The notes beneath the pieces were generated by a model. The model worked only from the letters and a program-made list of their open reading frames with translations. It made no database searches and was not told where the DNA came from. A stretch of 51,728 nucleotides of DNA from a virus: positions 1 through 51,728 of the IMG/VR virus record IMGVR_UViG_3300030329_002067; one strand, written 5' to 3'. A program made the translations under genes and the position numbers. Positions 29,826 through 39,327 of this stretch are shown piece after piece. The first letter of the stretch is position 1, and each line of letters begins with the position of its first letter.

Positions 29826-30341
29826 ATGGGCGACATACCTGACGACTTGCTCGTTGTTGATGATAGGGAAAATGATAAGGTAATTCATAAACTCATTATG
29901 TCTTTAGGTGATGCTAAAACTGACCCTAATGGTAAAGTATTTGTTACTCGTCTTAAGACAGGCGACTACATATTAGGGGATTGGATTATTGAAGCGAAAG
30001 AAATTAAGGACCTATCTGCTTCTATAATAGGACAAGGCCGGTCAAGAACAATAGCGGCTCAACTAAGGGACATGAATACCTTTGCGCTCACAGAAGGAAA
30101 AATACCTTATCTCGTTGTGTATGGAGAAACAAAAGACCTAAAGCCGTTCTTCGCTAAAGGAGCAAAGGGTGGTAAGCAGAATGCGGTCATACAGAAAGCG
30201 CGTATGAAGAATAGAATCGCGAGTTTCAAAAAGACCTTTTTGTTCCGTTTTCCCGCTACCAGATATTTTGAATTAGAAACTCTTAGTGACTTCGTGGATT
30301 TCTTAATAGAAGCATACAAGCAAAAGATTAGTCTCAAGTAA
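29826..30341 (+). CDS. ERCC4/XPF-type nuclease (171 aa)
   Basis: A structure-specific endonuclease for flaps or branched intermediates. The ERCC4 motifs are VDDREND (about 10), RLKTGDYILGDWIIEAKEIKDL (GDY about 45, then the E-x-K of the core) and the later SASIIGQGR with basic residues. The Lys-Thr of the usual ERKT is replaced by AKEI, keeping Glu and Lys. It consists of the nuclease domain alone, without helicase or HhH domains. Its end overlaps the end of the leftward tail gene by eight bases. Confidence 0.85.
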   Translation: MGDIPDDLLVVDDRENDKVIHKLIMSLGDAKTDPNGKVFVTRLKTGDYILGDWIIEAKEIKDLSASIIGQGRSRTIAAQLRDMNTFALTEGKIPYLVVYGETKDLKPFFAKGAKGGKQNAVIQKARMKNRIASFKKTFLFRFPATRYFELETLSDFVDFLIEAYKQKISLK

Positions 30342-33300
30342 GCGAATCTTCATTGGGCTTCTTTGTTGCATTGCTACCGCGTGTTCCTATTCTATCATAA
30401 GACACATTACCACTCGAATCAAAGGTTGCGTCAGAAGTCTTAGATTTCCAAGCATCAGAAGTGTTAGTCATCCACCCTTTAGTTAGGTCTTTTGACTTAA
30501 GTTTGCTTGATGTGCTTATCTTCCCCAAGCCTCTATTCTGTGCGTTTTCGTTGAAAGATACTTCTATACCTTTGACTGTTAGTGAAGAGAATGGGCTATT
30601 ATCTGCGCCGTCTGCAATATCCATTAACCCACCTCCGGGGACCCTGCCTATTGTGACCTTTATTCTATTACCATGCTTATCTGCACCATCAACTCTTCTA
30701 ATTGAAAATAATTCTATTCTTTGTGCAGTATCATTAGATGTAATATCAATTCTCTTGTTGTGCTTATAGCCGGTTTCTATACACTCAAGTAAAGCATATA
30801 GTGTGTATGTGCTACCACCACCTGTTGATGGGGCTTTAACATTTGCAGTGACCTTAATTCTATCGTTAGATACTGAGGATGGAACTGTAATAATTGCTGA
30901 ACCTTCGTGATAATCTGCTTGTATTGGTTTTCCACTTTCCAATCCTGAGGTTACTCCGGGTAGGATAAACCCATCAGCACCAATCATAGCACTACCACTG
31001 CTTGTTGATTTAGTCTGTCCTATTGCTTCTTTAGAGGTTGTTCTGATATTATTTTTCACCGCGTTTCTATTTCTATTAATCCCTAAGAATCCGCTATCTT
31101 CATTTTCACTTGATAAGTCCCCTTTTCCACTAATAGTATTCATAGCACTTTTGCTCATTTTACTTAGATTTATTTTACCGGATGTCGAAACTGCACCTTT
31201 TCCATCCCCACCTTCTTGGTCTGGAGCACCCGATATGTTGGATTTCCTATCGAAAACAGTAGTATCTATTGTGTGCGAAGAACCTATACCTCCTCTGTTT
31301 GGTGGGATAAGGCCACCCCAACCCGGAGCATATCCATCATTCCAATTATCTCCCGGTAGGAAAGGAATACCTCCATAACCGCCTCCCGGATTTACAGGTC
31401 CGCCATTTGAAGGTGGATTGCTTGGTTGTGGGGTTGAAGAGCCTCCGCCACCACCAATACCGCCTATTGTTCTAAACTGTGATTCGTCTTTTAGTAATCT
31501 CAAATTAACTACTTCTGTGTCTTGCTCATTTTGCTTCCAACTTATACTTGTTAATGTTAGGTCAGTATTTAGGTTCAAATGACTATCGTTATAAGATACA
31601 ACAGTTCCGACTTTCCAAACCATATCATCAACAATTTCAACAGTAGGCGCGTAGTATAGTGCTCTTGGTCTTAATTGCCAAAGTGGTCCCTGTCTGCCTC
31701 TTGAATCTTCGCTACCATGTGGCCTGTAATAAAGGGATAATCCAAGTGGGAAAGCCGAGGCTTCATTGACCGCATTACCATGTGATAAGTCAAGAACCGA
31801 TACATCAGTTGAAGGAAGGGTTGTTACTCTATTTCCTCTATTTGATTTAGAAGAAGTGGTGTGGTTGCTTCTATACTTCAATAGGTCAACGCAGTATTCT
31901 TTGTTGAAAGACACTATCATTTTAGCCCCACTTGGTGCTCCGTATGATGTTGGGAATGCAATCTCATGAAAACCATTCTTTGTAATATCGAGATACGAAA
32001 TCTTAGCAGAAGTTAGGGGGTTATTGCCTGTATATCCCTGCCTTCTTTGTGCATCAAAGTGAGAATCTATTAACCAAAGCCTAAACTCGGCGGCGTTAGC
32101 AGTATTGGATTTGTGAGTAATAAACATTCTTAGTTTCTGTCCTGACCCAGCACTTACTTTTGGTGTCCCTCTTGGGATATGCACTATCTGAACCGCTTTC
32201 TCTATACAATGAATACCGTATGGTGTATATTGACCATACCAATTAGTTTCGTGCGTATCGTATGTGTCGCAACCACCCCCGCCATGATACCCACTACCTG
32301 ATTCAAGATACTCCATGCTTCTTTGTGACCCTATTAGATTACTATTGGTAGCATCTAAGTTTCCGTCCATAGCATTTTGCCTACCACCAATAATTTGACC
32401 AGTCATATTACCATGTGGATAGAAAGTTCCTCTGTTCACTCCTGTTATATCAGAAAGACATTGGACTAAAGGTGTGGATATATACCCATACAGACCGCCA
32501 CTAAACATAGCGTTAGGATTGTTTGTGTCTCCAATAATTGTTGCCTTAACTGCAACCGCCTTATCTTTAATTCGTTCTAACTCCTTTGCCCCAACCGCCT
32601 TTGCTTCTGCACTACTTCTTGTGTTTGGTAGGTTCATTATTTTGAACTTGATTTGCGAACCGTCTAAGATTGGTGTAGGATAATCAATAAATGATTCACC
32701 GTTATTATAGAATACTCTAACATGAGTAAATTGTGCTCTTGCTTCTGAACTTACTTCTGATTGGTGAAGATTGCTTCTTGTTAATGCTTCGCCCGAATCA
32801 TAGGATGGTCTAAACTCAAACTTTCCGTTTCTTCCTATCATATAGTTATATGCGTTATAAGTTCCTCCAACCCCTTGTCCTGAGTTTGCTTGAATGCTTG
32901 CAAGTATTTGAAAAGTAGTTTTGCCTCTTCCATCAGTGACCGAACCGTATGAATCAGTTGCGGTATCATAAGCAACAGGAACATTGTTAATATCGTAAGA
33001 TGTGGGGATTGATGCTCCGGATAACCAAGACTTAACTTTGTGGGTTTGGAAAAGTAATCTTATCTTATCGTCCTCATAATATGTTCCGCACTCTGGCGAT
33101 TCAACATACCCTTCCATAACTAACATACCGAACAAACTTAAGTTAGAGCTCCAATTCCCAAAGAAAGTATGTTCCGTTTCGTGACCGAGTTCTGATACAT
33201 CGTTCAATCCTAATTCGGTATCTGCGTATGCAATTGCTACTGCTTCATCATAAGTAGTGGTCACACTTACTTTTTCTGCCCCAAGGTCAATGTATAGTCT

Positions 33301-36300
33301 TGCTGAAGTAGATGAATCTTCATCATAATTATTAACAAAACAACCTCCCATTTTGTAAGTCCAACTATGCTGTGTATCTTTATCTCCTTTAAGAACTATC
33401 ATTCCACTATTTCTTATGTCTGATAAATAAGAGCCGTGGTAGTTAGGGGATGAATCAACAATTGCAAAAGGCTCTTTATTCATATCTGATAATAATTTGG
33501 TTTCATATCTGATATAGAACTCATAGTTAGGGTCGTAAGGGTGGCGATACTTTGCATTATATGGGTGCGGTCCTGCTTCCCACCAATAAGAATCAATAAG
33601 AGCCGCCTCACCTGCGGTTGAAAAATCATAATCTGATATTGTCTTAACACCACCAGAGGATTGTCCTATGCGACCGTTATTAGTCATAGTATTTAGATTG
33701 AAAAACTTGCTTGTATCAATTGCTATTGGTGCTCCTGCTTTCGATTCCCAATTATGCAGATGGCTCATTGTTGTTATTTTGTTAGAATAATTTGCTGACC
33801 AAGCAGAACCGGAATGTGGGTCTGTTCCTGTTAATTCCCATATATCAGCATCTTGACCTATTGCTAATTCTGTAATATCCTCTTGCGAGTGCGAATAGAC
33901 TACCTGCAAACTGTATTGTTCTTCGCTTGGATATAAAAGACCAAACTTAGTTTGTCTCCCTCCTCCGTCTGCATCTGCGCTACCATCATTCCGCATATCA
34001 GCCCAATTAAGCCAAATGTGATTGAAGTTATTTCGTATTTGTCTAAACCTACCTTTTGCCCCAATAGCATGGCTATCTTTTAGAAACTTAACACCGCTAA
34101 TTTCAACCACACCACCATAGACTTTACAGATAGGAATGTTAGTATCGGGGAATGTTCCACCGGATATAGTCGGTTTATTGCTGTTGTTAGGGTTTGTTGC
34201 ACTTCCTCTAACTAACTTAAACTTCCATCCATTAAATCCTCCGCTTACTGCATCTTCTGTTGTTTCTCCAGTAGCCACAGGATGCCTATTAGATGTTTGA
34301 GAATGATTAGAATAAGCATATTCGGCGGGGAATATAGTAATTGTTGAATGGTCGGCGGCTTTATCAAGAACCCTATACCACCTGTATGATACTAAATCCC
34401 TATCTTCTCCATAAGGGTTATTAGGGTTATAACGACTATTAACTTCGTCAGTCACAGGTTGTGTTCTTGTTCCTTGTGTATTCCCAACGAAAATAATGTT
34501 CCCAATTTCTATTCCTTGGAACATTCTCGAACCACTAACTGCCGCGTCGTTATGACTATGGAAGTAATCAGCATCTTTTGTCCTATCTTTATCCCATTTT
34601 GTTTTACCTGTAAAGTTATAACTCGTTGGGTTTTTGGCCGCAGTTAGGGTTATCGGACCGGGATATGTAATGTTTGCTCCCTTATCTTTCATTACATATT
34701 CGCCAGTGTTAGGGTCAATAATATTTCTAATTTCATCTTGTTTAATCTCGACTATTTCCCAATGGGTGAAGTTTTCGTCTGTCTTATCATGGCAGGTCAC
34801 TATCTTTGCTGAACGACCAACCCCAACATCTAATGAACCATCGGGGTTTTCAATTTCAAATATCAGACCGCCGTTGTTCATAAACTGTTTTGAAGAATGA
34901 GCATTAGCCCTTGAAGGTATGCTAATTAGTGGGTCTGTTCCTATATCAGCAACCCGTGAGCCTTTATCTATGTATCTTCTATCTTTGAAGTTTTCATCAA
35001 TAAGTGGGGGTGTTGCGTTATTAAGCCTAAGAGTTGTGCTTGAACCATTTGTGAATGCTGATTCTAATGTAAAATACTCGCTATATTGGGTGATATATGG
35101 GTTAATATCACTAAGTCCTGTTGTTTCTATTTCTTGATAAGCCCATTCGCTTGTAGGATTAGTATGACCATTAAAGTATAATCTGATATTTCCTTTTCTT
35201 GCGATTTCGTCTGCTGGAGGACTATGAACTCCTGCGGCTCTTTCTTCTATTATACCGAATACCATTCTAAACCATAGAGAAGATGCTATATCGTGCATAT
35301 ACGATGCGTGAGCGGCTCGGTATTGTTGTCTTGGTTGTCTTGCAGTTGGTGGGATAAATACTGCTTGGCAGGAGCTCATTACGGGGAATATGAATGTGCT
35401 AATGCTTGCTAAGTTAGATGCTATCAAAGTTGTTAATGTTGTCCCCGAACCAGAGGGTTGTGCTAAGATAGTAACTCCTGTAAGTTTGTTATTGCTTTCA
35501 TCAATACCGCGCCACCTAAACAGACCTTGTGATGCGCTCGCCGGTCCAAACCTCGCCCAACCGGAAGGAGGGAACATACCTATGGTGCTACTTGTAATTG
35601 TTAATTCGATGCTATCACCGCTACCGCTTTGTGCAGTAATATACACACCTAAATTAGTATCGGCATTCAAGAAAGCCTGCAATTCGGAACCCATGTGGAT
35701 AGGTGATAAGCCCTTTGTTATCGGACTATCCGGTATATGTTTCGGGTCCTGCTGGTCAATATCATTCCCCCTAACAAACGCGCTAAGGTGAGCATCATCT
35801 TGTCCTGTATATGATATACCGGTCCAAGAATTATAGTTATGGTCAGTTTTATTGTGCATCCTGTAAAAGTCCATAAGTGTTAGAATCTGACTTCTATACT
35901 CTGTTTGGGCTTGGTTTGTTGATAGATATTCTAATGCAAAATCATAATTATACTGTGAAGGACTCGCCCCACCGGAACTTGGTAATTGGTCGCCTCTAAA
36001 GAAGGCCATGTATGGACCTACCGTGACTAAACCATGTGGGTCGTGCATATAGTTTGTAGTGCCTCCTTTTAGAGGAACTATACCTATTGGCTTGAAACTG
36101 TAAGAAGCAAATCCTCTATAATCTGTAGAACTTTCTGTTGTTTCCGCGTTTAGAATATCTTGCATATTCTTTGTGGTGACCACAGAAATCATACTGTCTC
36201 CCGATTCTCCCGGATTGTTAGCAATGGATGAGAAATGGTCATAAATGTATGCCTTGTGTGCTATCGTTCCGTGAGGAACACCATCTATTGATTCTGTATA

Positions 36301-39300
36301 ATCCTCAGAACCGTAATAACCACTCCATTGTCTGCCTTCGATAGCATCCCATCTACCTAAACCTTTTGTAATGTCTTGTGTTATAGCGTTAAGACCATTG
36401 GCCGTGTGGTTAATAAAATTACCTTGACTCCATCCACTATAAACATACGGTGATGTAGCCCCTAAAGTAAAACCTAAGCCCCCTTTATCTGTTGGTCTTG
36501 TGACGATAGAGTAAAAGTGAGCACTTTCATCTCCTAAGTGTCCGAAAATAGAACCTACACCCGATGCGTATTCAAAGCAGAAGTGGTGGTCATCTATTAC
36601 TTTCTTAACGACTACATCTAAACCATCTTTACCTGCGCTTGTTGTAGTGAAAGCGTTTGAGCCATACGCCCCATTGATAGTAAATGTATCATTGACTTCA
36701 ACACCATGCTCTATACAATGTGCTATAATGTAATTTTTTCCATGACTTCTACCATCACTAAAACCTATAATTTTCTTAGTATTCCACATTCTCCAAATGT
36801 TTTTATTACTACTTTTAGCGGTTGGTGCAGTATTATACACATCGGGTTCAACGGAAGGACCGAAATCATCTTGACCAACATACATTTGAATTGGGTTGCC
36901 GGAATGAAGCCTTGTTCTTTGGTCATATCTCGCCGCATAATATCCCGATATTGCTCCTATCTCAGTTGTTGATGCTTGGGGATGCTTCGCCCTTGTCTGA
37001 TGGTCTAAACCTAATGATTTTGAACCACGAAGAAGTGGTTTTGCTCCAAAGTAAAAGTTATCGCTAACCATCTGTGCTTCTGATGCTCTATATTCGTAGT
37101 CTGTTGATATTGTCTGTTCATTTTGACCAACTTCCCAATAAGGCATTATACCATCTAACCTGCCTATTGCATCACGAGCAGTAATAACAATTTCTCGTGT
37201 TTTAGACTTAGCATTTTGCCTAACCTTCACTTGGTCCATAAAACCTACCCATTGGGTAGAATCAATACCATGCTTGAAAAGAATAACCATCCATTCAGAA
37301 GGAGCAGACTGAAAAATATCTTGGACTTGTCTTTCATTCCCGTCATCAATCACATTTAATTTGAGGTTTGAAGCCATGTTTATAGTAGAAGTATAACCAA
37401 TTTCTTTTATTCCCATATCACTTCCGGCTTTGACCGTGTTAGGGCTATTCCTAACAGGATTTGTGAGCTCATTAACAATACCTACCCTATCAATTAAAGT
37501 CCATAATGTTCCTGACCTTTCTGACTTTACACCCCAAAACTTACCTGCGCTCAAATCATATTCGTTGCCTGCGTTATCAGGAGTATATGTTGTATCTTTT
37601 TGCAAAGAAGCATGGTCTATATGATAACCATATAGGTCACTTGCTGACCAATTACCGCCGGATGGTTTAGTCTCAAAGTTAAATGTTCCGGCCTCAAACC
37701 CATCAACATAGACCTTGTATCGTTGGTTTGTGAAGTCCATCACAACATCAACATCGAGCCACTGTTGCCACTCATTAGAATAGTTAGGTGTGCTAACTGT
37801 GCTTGTTGAATCATAGTCTATAAAAGATTGTTTATGGACCGTCGCTATGTTAGAATCAAGAGCACTTACTCTTACTTGGTTAATGTCTTTCATTATTTTT
37901 TGACTTTCGCTTGTTGGGTGAGGTTGTAATTCAAACTGTATTGCTGATATAGAATGTGAAGGATTATGGTCTGTTCCACTTGGGGTATATCTATTACCAT
38001 TTGAACCCATCAACAAACGGGATGAATCGAAGCCGACTCGTATGATGTAGTGGCTTATTCTATCGCTATCGGGTAATCCGTTGTCTTTGATATTTAGGGG
38101 ACAGAATCTAAGGTGGAATGTATCACCATCAGCAACGCAATTCAAATCACCATCATAGGTTATTACAGGCTCGAACCACTTTCTAATATCAACATTATTC
38201 TCTGATGCACCACCGCCTATGTATTCTGAATTAGTGGATTTAAACTTGCTAACATCGAGCAATTGGTTTCTGCTAAGACTGTATAATTTGGTAATTTTAT
38301 TCTGTGCGAGGTTTATTTCTTGAACAACACCGAACTCATCATGTTTTCCTATCTGCACTATATCTCCTACGCGTAGGTGATGTAGTTCTCTTTTGTTGCC
38401 TGTGTAAGTCCATATACCATCTGAACCAGTAGGGTCAACACTTCCATTTATTCTATGTGTTGCAGGCATTGTGTGTCTAATAGCGAGAAATGGTGTTCGG
38501 GATGGGGATTTAATTTCAGCACCTAAAATATGTGCTTCTTCTTGGTTAGCATCCCAATCTGTTATTGTTAGTATATCACTTGCGCTCGTATCTATTGTAA
38601 ATGAGCCTGTTGTGCTTGCGCTTGCGCTATGAAAAACATCAATGTCTTGACCGCTATCGTTGAATACTGACGAAACATCAATACTAACACCATTTAGAGT
38701 TCCTCCTCTGGCTACACTATATGCGTTACTCTGTGCGTTAGTAATACCTGCTAATTGACTAAAGCGATAACCAGTAGCATTTACTGCTCTTGCGTATGAA
38801 GAATCAATATCACCGTTGTTAATGAAGTATTTTCCACCGGCCATAAAGGATGGAGACATTAGTATATAGTTATCTAACTCGCCTTTTCCTCCTAATTTGA
38901 ATCTATTACTATGGGTGTGCGAATCAAGAAACTCGTTGTTAATCTTTGCTGAATATGCTCTTCCTTTACCTAATCGAGTAACATCTATTGTTAGCCATTC
39001 AGCCATAGTTAGGTTGTGTAATTCTTTAATGTCGTTAGTGACCATACCACCACTATAAACAGTTGAACCATTGTATGTTGCTATTCTATCGGGGTATGAC
39101 CATCGGTAATGGGGATTTAATCTCGCTTCTGCGTTAAGGGGATTTCCATAATGGCTACCGCTAACACTAAGATTGTTTGAATCTGCTTCGGGAAGCGAAT
39201 ATGCTCCTGTAAAATCTTCCCAATATCCCGCAAGCCATACTTGATAATCTTCTGCGAATGGTTGCCCTGTGGTATATTTTCTCGTCTGAGCCCCATTTAA

Positions 39301-39318
39301 CATTGCATACCGAGTCAT
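30334..39318 (-). CDS. Giant tail hub/fibre protein (2994 aa)
   Basis: Probably the central tail-tip protein that carries host-binding domains. Residues about 385-580 look like a LamG/lectin-type beta sandwich (WQQWLDVDVVMDF, YKVYVDG). Residues about 650-720 (NLKLNVIDDG, WVGFMDQVKV, ITARDAIGRLDG) resemble phage tail-hub or gp37-like domains, as does the part near 2165-2260 (GKFEFRPSYDSGE, IDYPTPILDGSQI). A Gly/Pro-rich linker lies near 2622-2676, followed by a C-terminal beta domain. GAGGGAAGGGA precedes the ATG. It follows the tape measure gene, the usual order. Individual domain borders are approximate. Confidence 0.8.
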   Translation of the reverse strand: MTRYAMLNGAQTRKYTTGQPFAEDYQVWLAGYWEDFTGAYSLPEADSNNLSVSGSHYGNPLNAEARLNPHYRWSYPDRIATYNGSTVYSGGMVTNDIKELHNLTMAEWLTIDVTRLGKGRAYSAKINNEFLDSHTHSNRFKLGGKGELDNYILMSPSFMAGGKYFINNGDIDSSYARAVNATGYRFSQLAGITNAQSNAYSVARGGTLNGVSIDVSSVFNDSGQDIDVFHSASASTTGSFTIDTSASDILTITDWDANQEEAHILGAEIKSPSRTPFLAIRHTMPATHRINGSVDPTGSDGIWTYTGNKRELHHLRVGDIVQIGKHDEFGVVQEINLAQNKITKLYSLSRNQLLDVSKFKSTNSEYIGGGASENNVDIRKWFEPVITYDGDLNCVADGDTFHLRFCPLNIKDNGLPDSDRISHYIIRVGFDSSRLLMGSNGNRYTPSGTDHNPSHSISAIQFELQPHPTSESQKIMKDINQVRVSALDSNIATVHKQSFIDYDSTSTVSTPNYSNEWQQWLDVDVVMDFTNQRYKVYVDGFEAGTFNFETKPSGGNWSASDLYGYHIDHASLQKDTTYTPDNAGNEYDLSAGKFWGVKSERSGTLWTLIDRVGIVNELTNPVRNSPNTVKAGSDMGIKEIGYTSTINMASNLKLNVIDDGNERQVQDIFQSAPSEWMVILFKHGIDSTQWVGFMDQVKVRQNAKSKTREIVITARDAIGRLDGIMPYWEVGQNEQTISTDYEYRASEAQMVSDNFYFGAKPLLRGSKSLGLDHQTRAKHPQASTTEIGAISGYYAARYDQRTRLHSGNPIQMYVGQDDFGPSVEPDVYNTAPTAKSSNKNIWRMWNTKKIIGFSDGRSHGKNYIIAHCIEHGVEVNDTFTINGAYGSNAFTTTSAGKDGLDVVVKKVIDDHHFCFEYASGVGSIFGHLGDESAHFYSIVTRPTDKGGLGFTLGATSPYVYSGWSQGNFINHTANGLNAITQDITKGLGRWDAIEGRQWSGYYGSEDYTESIDGVPHGTIAHKAYIYDHFSSIANNPGESGDSMISVVTTKNMQDILNAETTESSTDYRGFASYSFKPIGIVPLKGGTTNYMHDPHGLVTVGPYMAFFRGDQLPSSGGASPSQYNYDFALEYLSTNQAQTEYRSQILTLMDFYRMHNKTDHNYNSWTGISYTGQDDAHLSAFVRGNDIDQQDPKHIPDSPITKGLSPIHMGSELQAFLNADTNLGVYITAQSGSGDSIELTITSSTIGMFPPSGWARFGPASASQGLFRWRGIDESNNKLTGVTILAQPSGSGTTLTTLIASNLASISTFIFPVMSSCQAVFIPPTARQPRQQYRAAHASYMHDIASSLWFRMVFGIIEERAAGVHSPPADEIARKGNIRLYFNGHTNPTSEWAYQEIETTGLSDINPYITQYSEYFTLESAFTNGSSTTLRLNNATPPLIDENFKDRRYIDKGSRVADIGTDPLISIPSRANAHSSKQFMNNGGLIFEIENPDGSLDVGVGRSAKIVTCHDKTDENFTHWEIVEIKQDEIRNIIDPNTGEYVMKDKGANITYPGPITLTAAKNPTSYNFTGKTKWDKDRTKDADYFHSHNDAAVSGSRMFQGIEIGNIIFVGNTQGTRTQPVTDEVNSRYNPNNPYGEDRDLVSYRWYRVLDKAADHSTITIFPAEYAYSNHSQTSNRHPVATGETTEDAVSGGFNGWKFKLVRGSATNPNNSNKPTISGGTFPDTNIPICKVYGGVVEISGVKFLKDSHAIGAKGRFRQIRNNFNHIWLNWADMRNDGSADADGGGRQTKFGLLYPSEEQYSLQVVYSHSQEDITELAIGQDADIWELTGTDPHSGSAWSANYSNKITTMSHLHNWESKAGAPIAIDTSKFFNLNTMTNNGRIGQSSGGVKTISDYDFSTAGEAALIDSYWWEAGPHPYNAKYRHPYDPNYEFYIRYETKLLSDMNKEPFAIVDSSPNYHGSYLSDIRNSGMIVLKGDKDTQHSWTYKMGGCFVNNYDEDSSTSARLYIDLGAEKVSVTTTYDEAVAIAYADTELGLNDVSELGHETEHTFFGNWSSNLSLFGMLVMEGYVESPECGTYYEDDKIRLLFQTHKVKSWLSGASIPTSYDINNVPVAYDTATDSYGSVTDGRGKTTFQILASIQANSGQGVGGTYNAYNYMIGRNGKFEFRPSYDSGEALTRSNLHQSEVSSEARAQFTHVRVFYNNGESFIDYPTPILDGSQIKFKIMNLPNTRSSAEAKAVGAKELERIKDKAVAVKATIIGDTNNPNAMFSGGLYGYISTPLVQCLSDITGVNRGTFYPHGNMTGQIIGGRQNAMDGNLDATNSNLIGSQRSMEYLESGSGYHGGGGCDTYDTHETNWYGQYTPYGIHCIEKAVQIVHIPRGTPKVSAGSGQKLRMFITHKSNTANAAEFRLWLIDSHFDAQRRQGYTGNNPLTSAKISYLDITKNGFHEIAFPTSYGAPSGAKMIVSFNKEYCVDLLKYRSNHTTSSKSNRGNRVTTLPSTDVSVLDLSHGNAVNEASAFPLGLSLYYRPHGSEDSRGRQGPLWQLRPRALYYAPTVEIVDDMVWKVGTVVSYNDSHLNLNTDLTLTSISWKQNEQDTEVVNLRLLKDESQFRTIGGIGGGGGSSTPQPSNPPSNGGPVNPGGGYGGIPFLPGDNWNDGYAPGWGGLIPPNRGGIGSSHTIDTTVFDRKSNISGAPDQEGGDGKGAVSTSGKINLSKMSKSAMNTISGKGDLSSENEDSGFLGINRNRNAVKNNIRTTSKEAIGQTKSTSSGSAMIGADGFILPGVTSGLESGKPIQADYHEGSAIITVPSSVSNDRIKVTANVKAPSTGGGSTYTLYALLECIETGYKHNKRIDITSNDTAQRIELFSIRRVDGADKHGNRIKVTIGRVPGGGLMDIADGADNSPFSSLTVKGIEVSFNENAQNRGLGKISTSSKLKSKDLTKGWMTNTSDAWKSKTSDATFDSSGNVSYDRIGTRGSNATKKPNEDSLT

Positions 39319-39327
39319 TCCCTTCCC

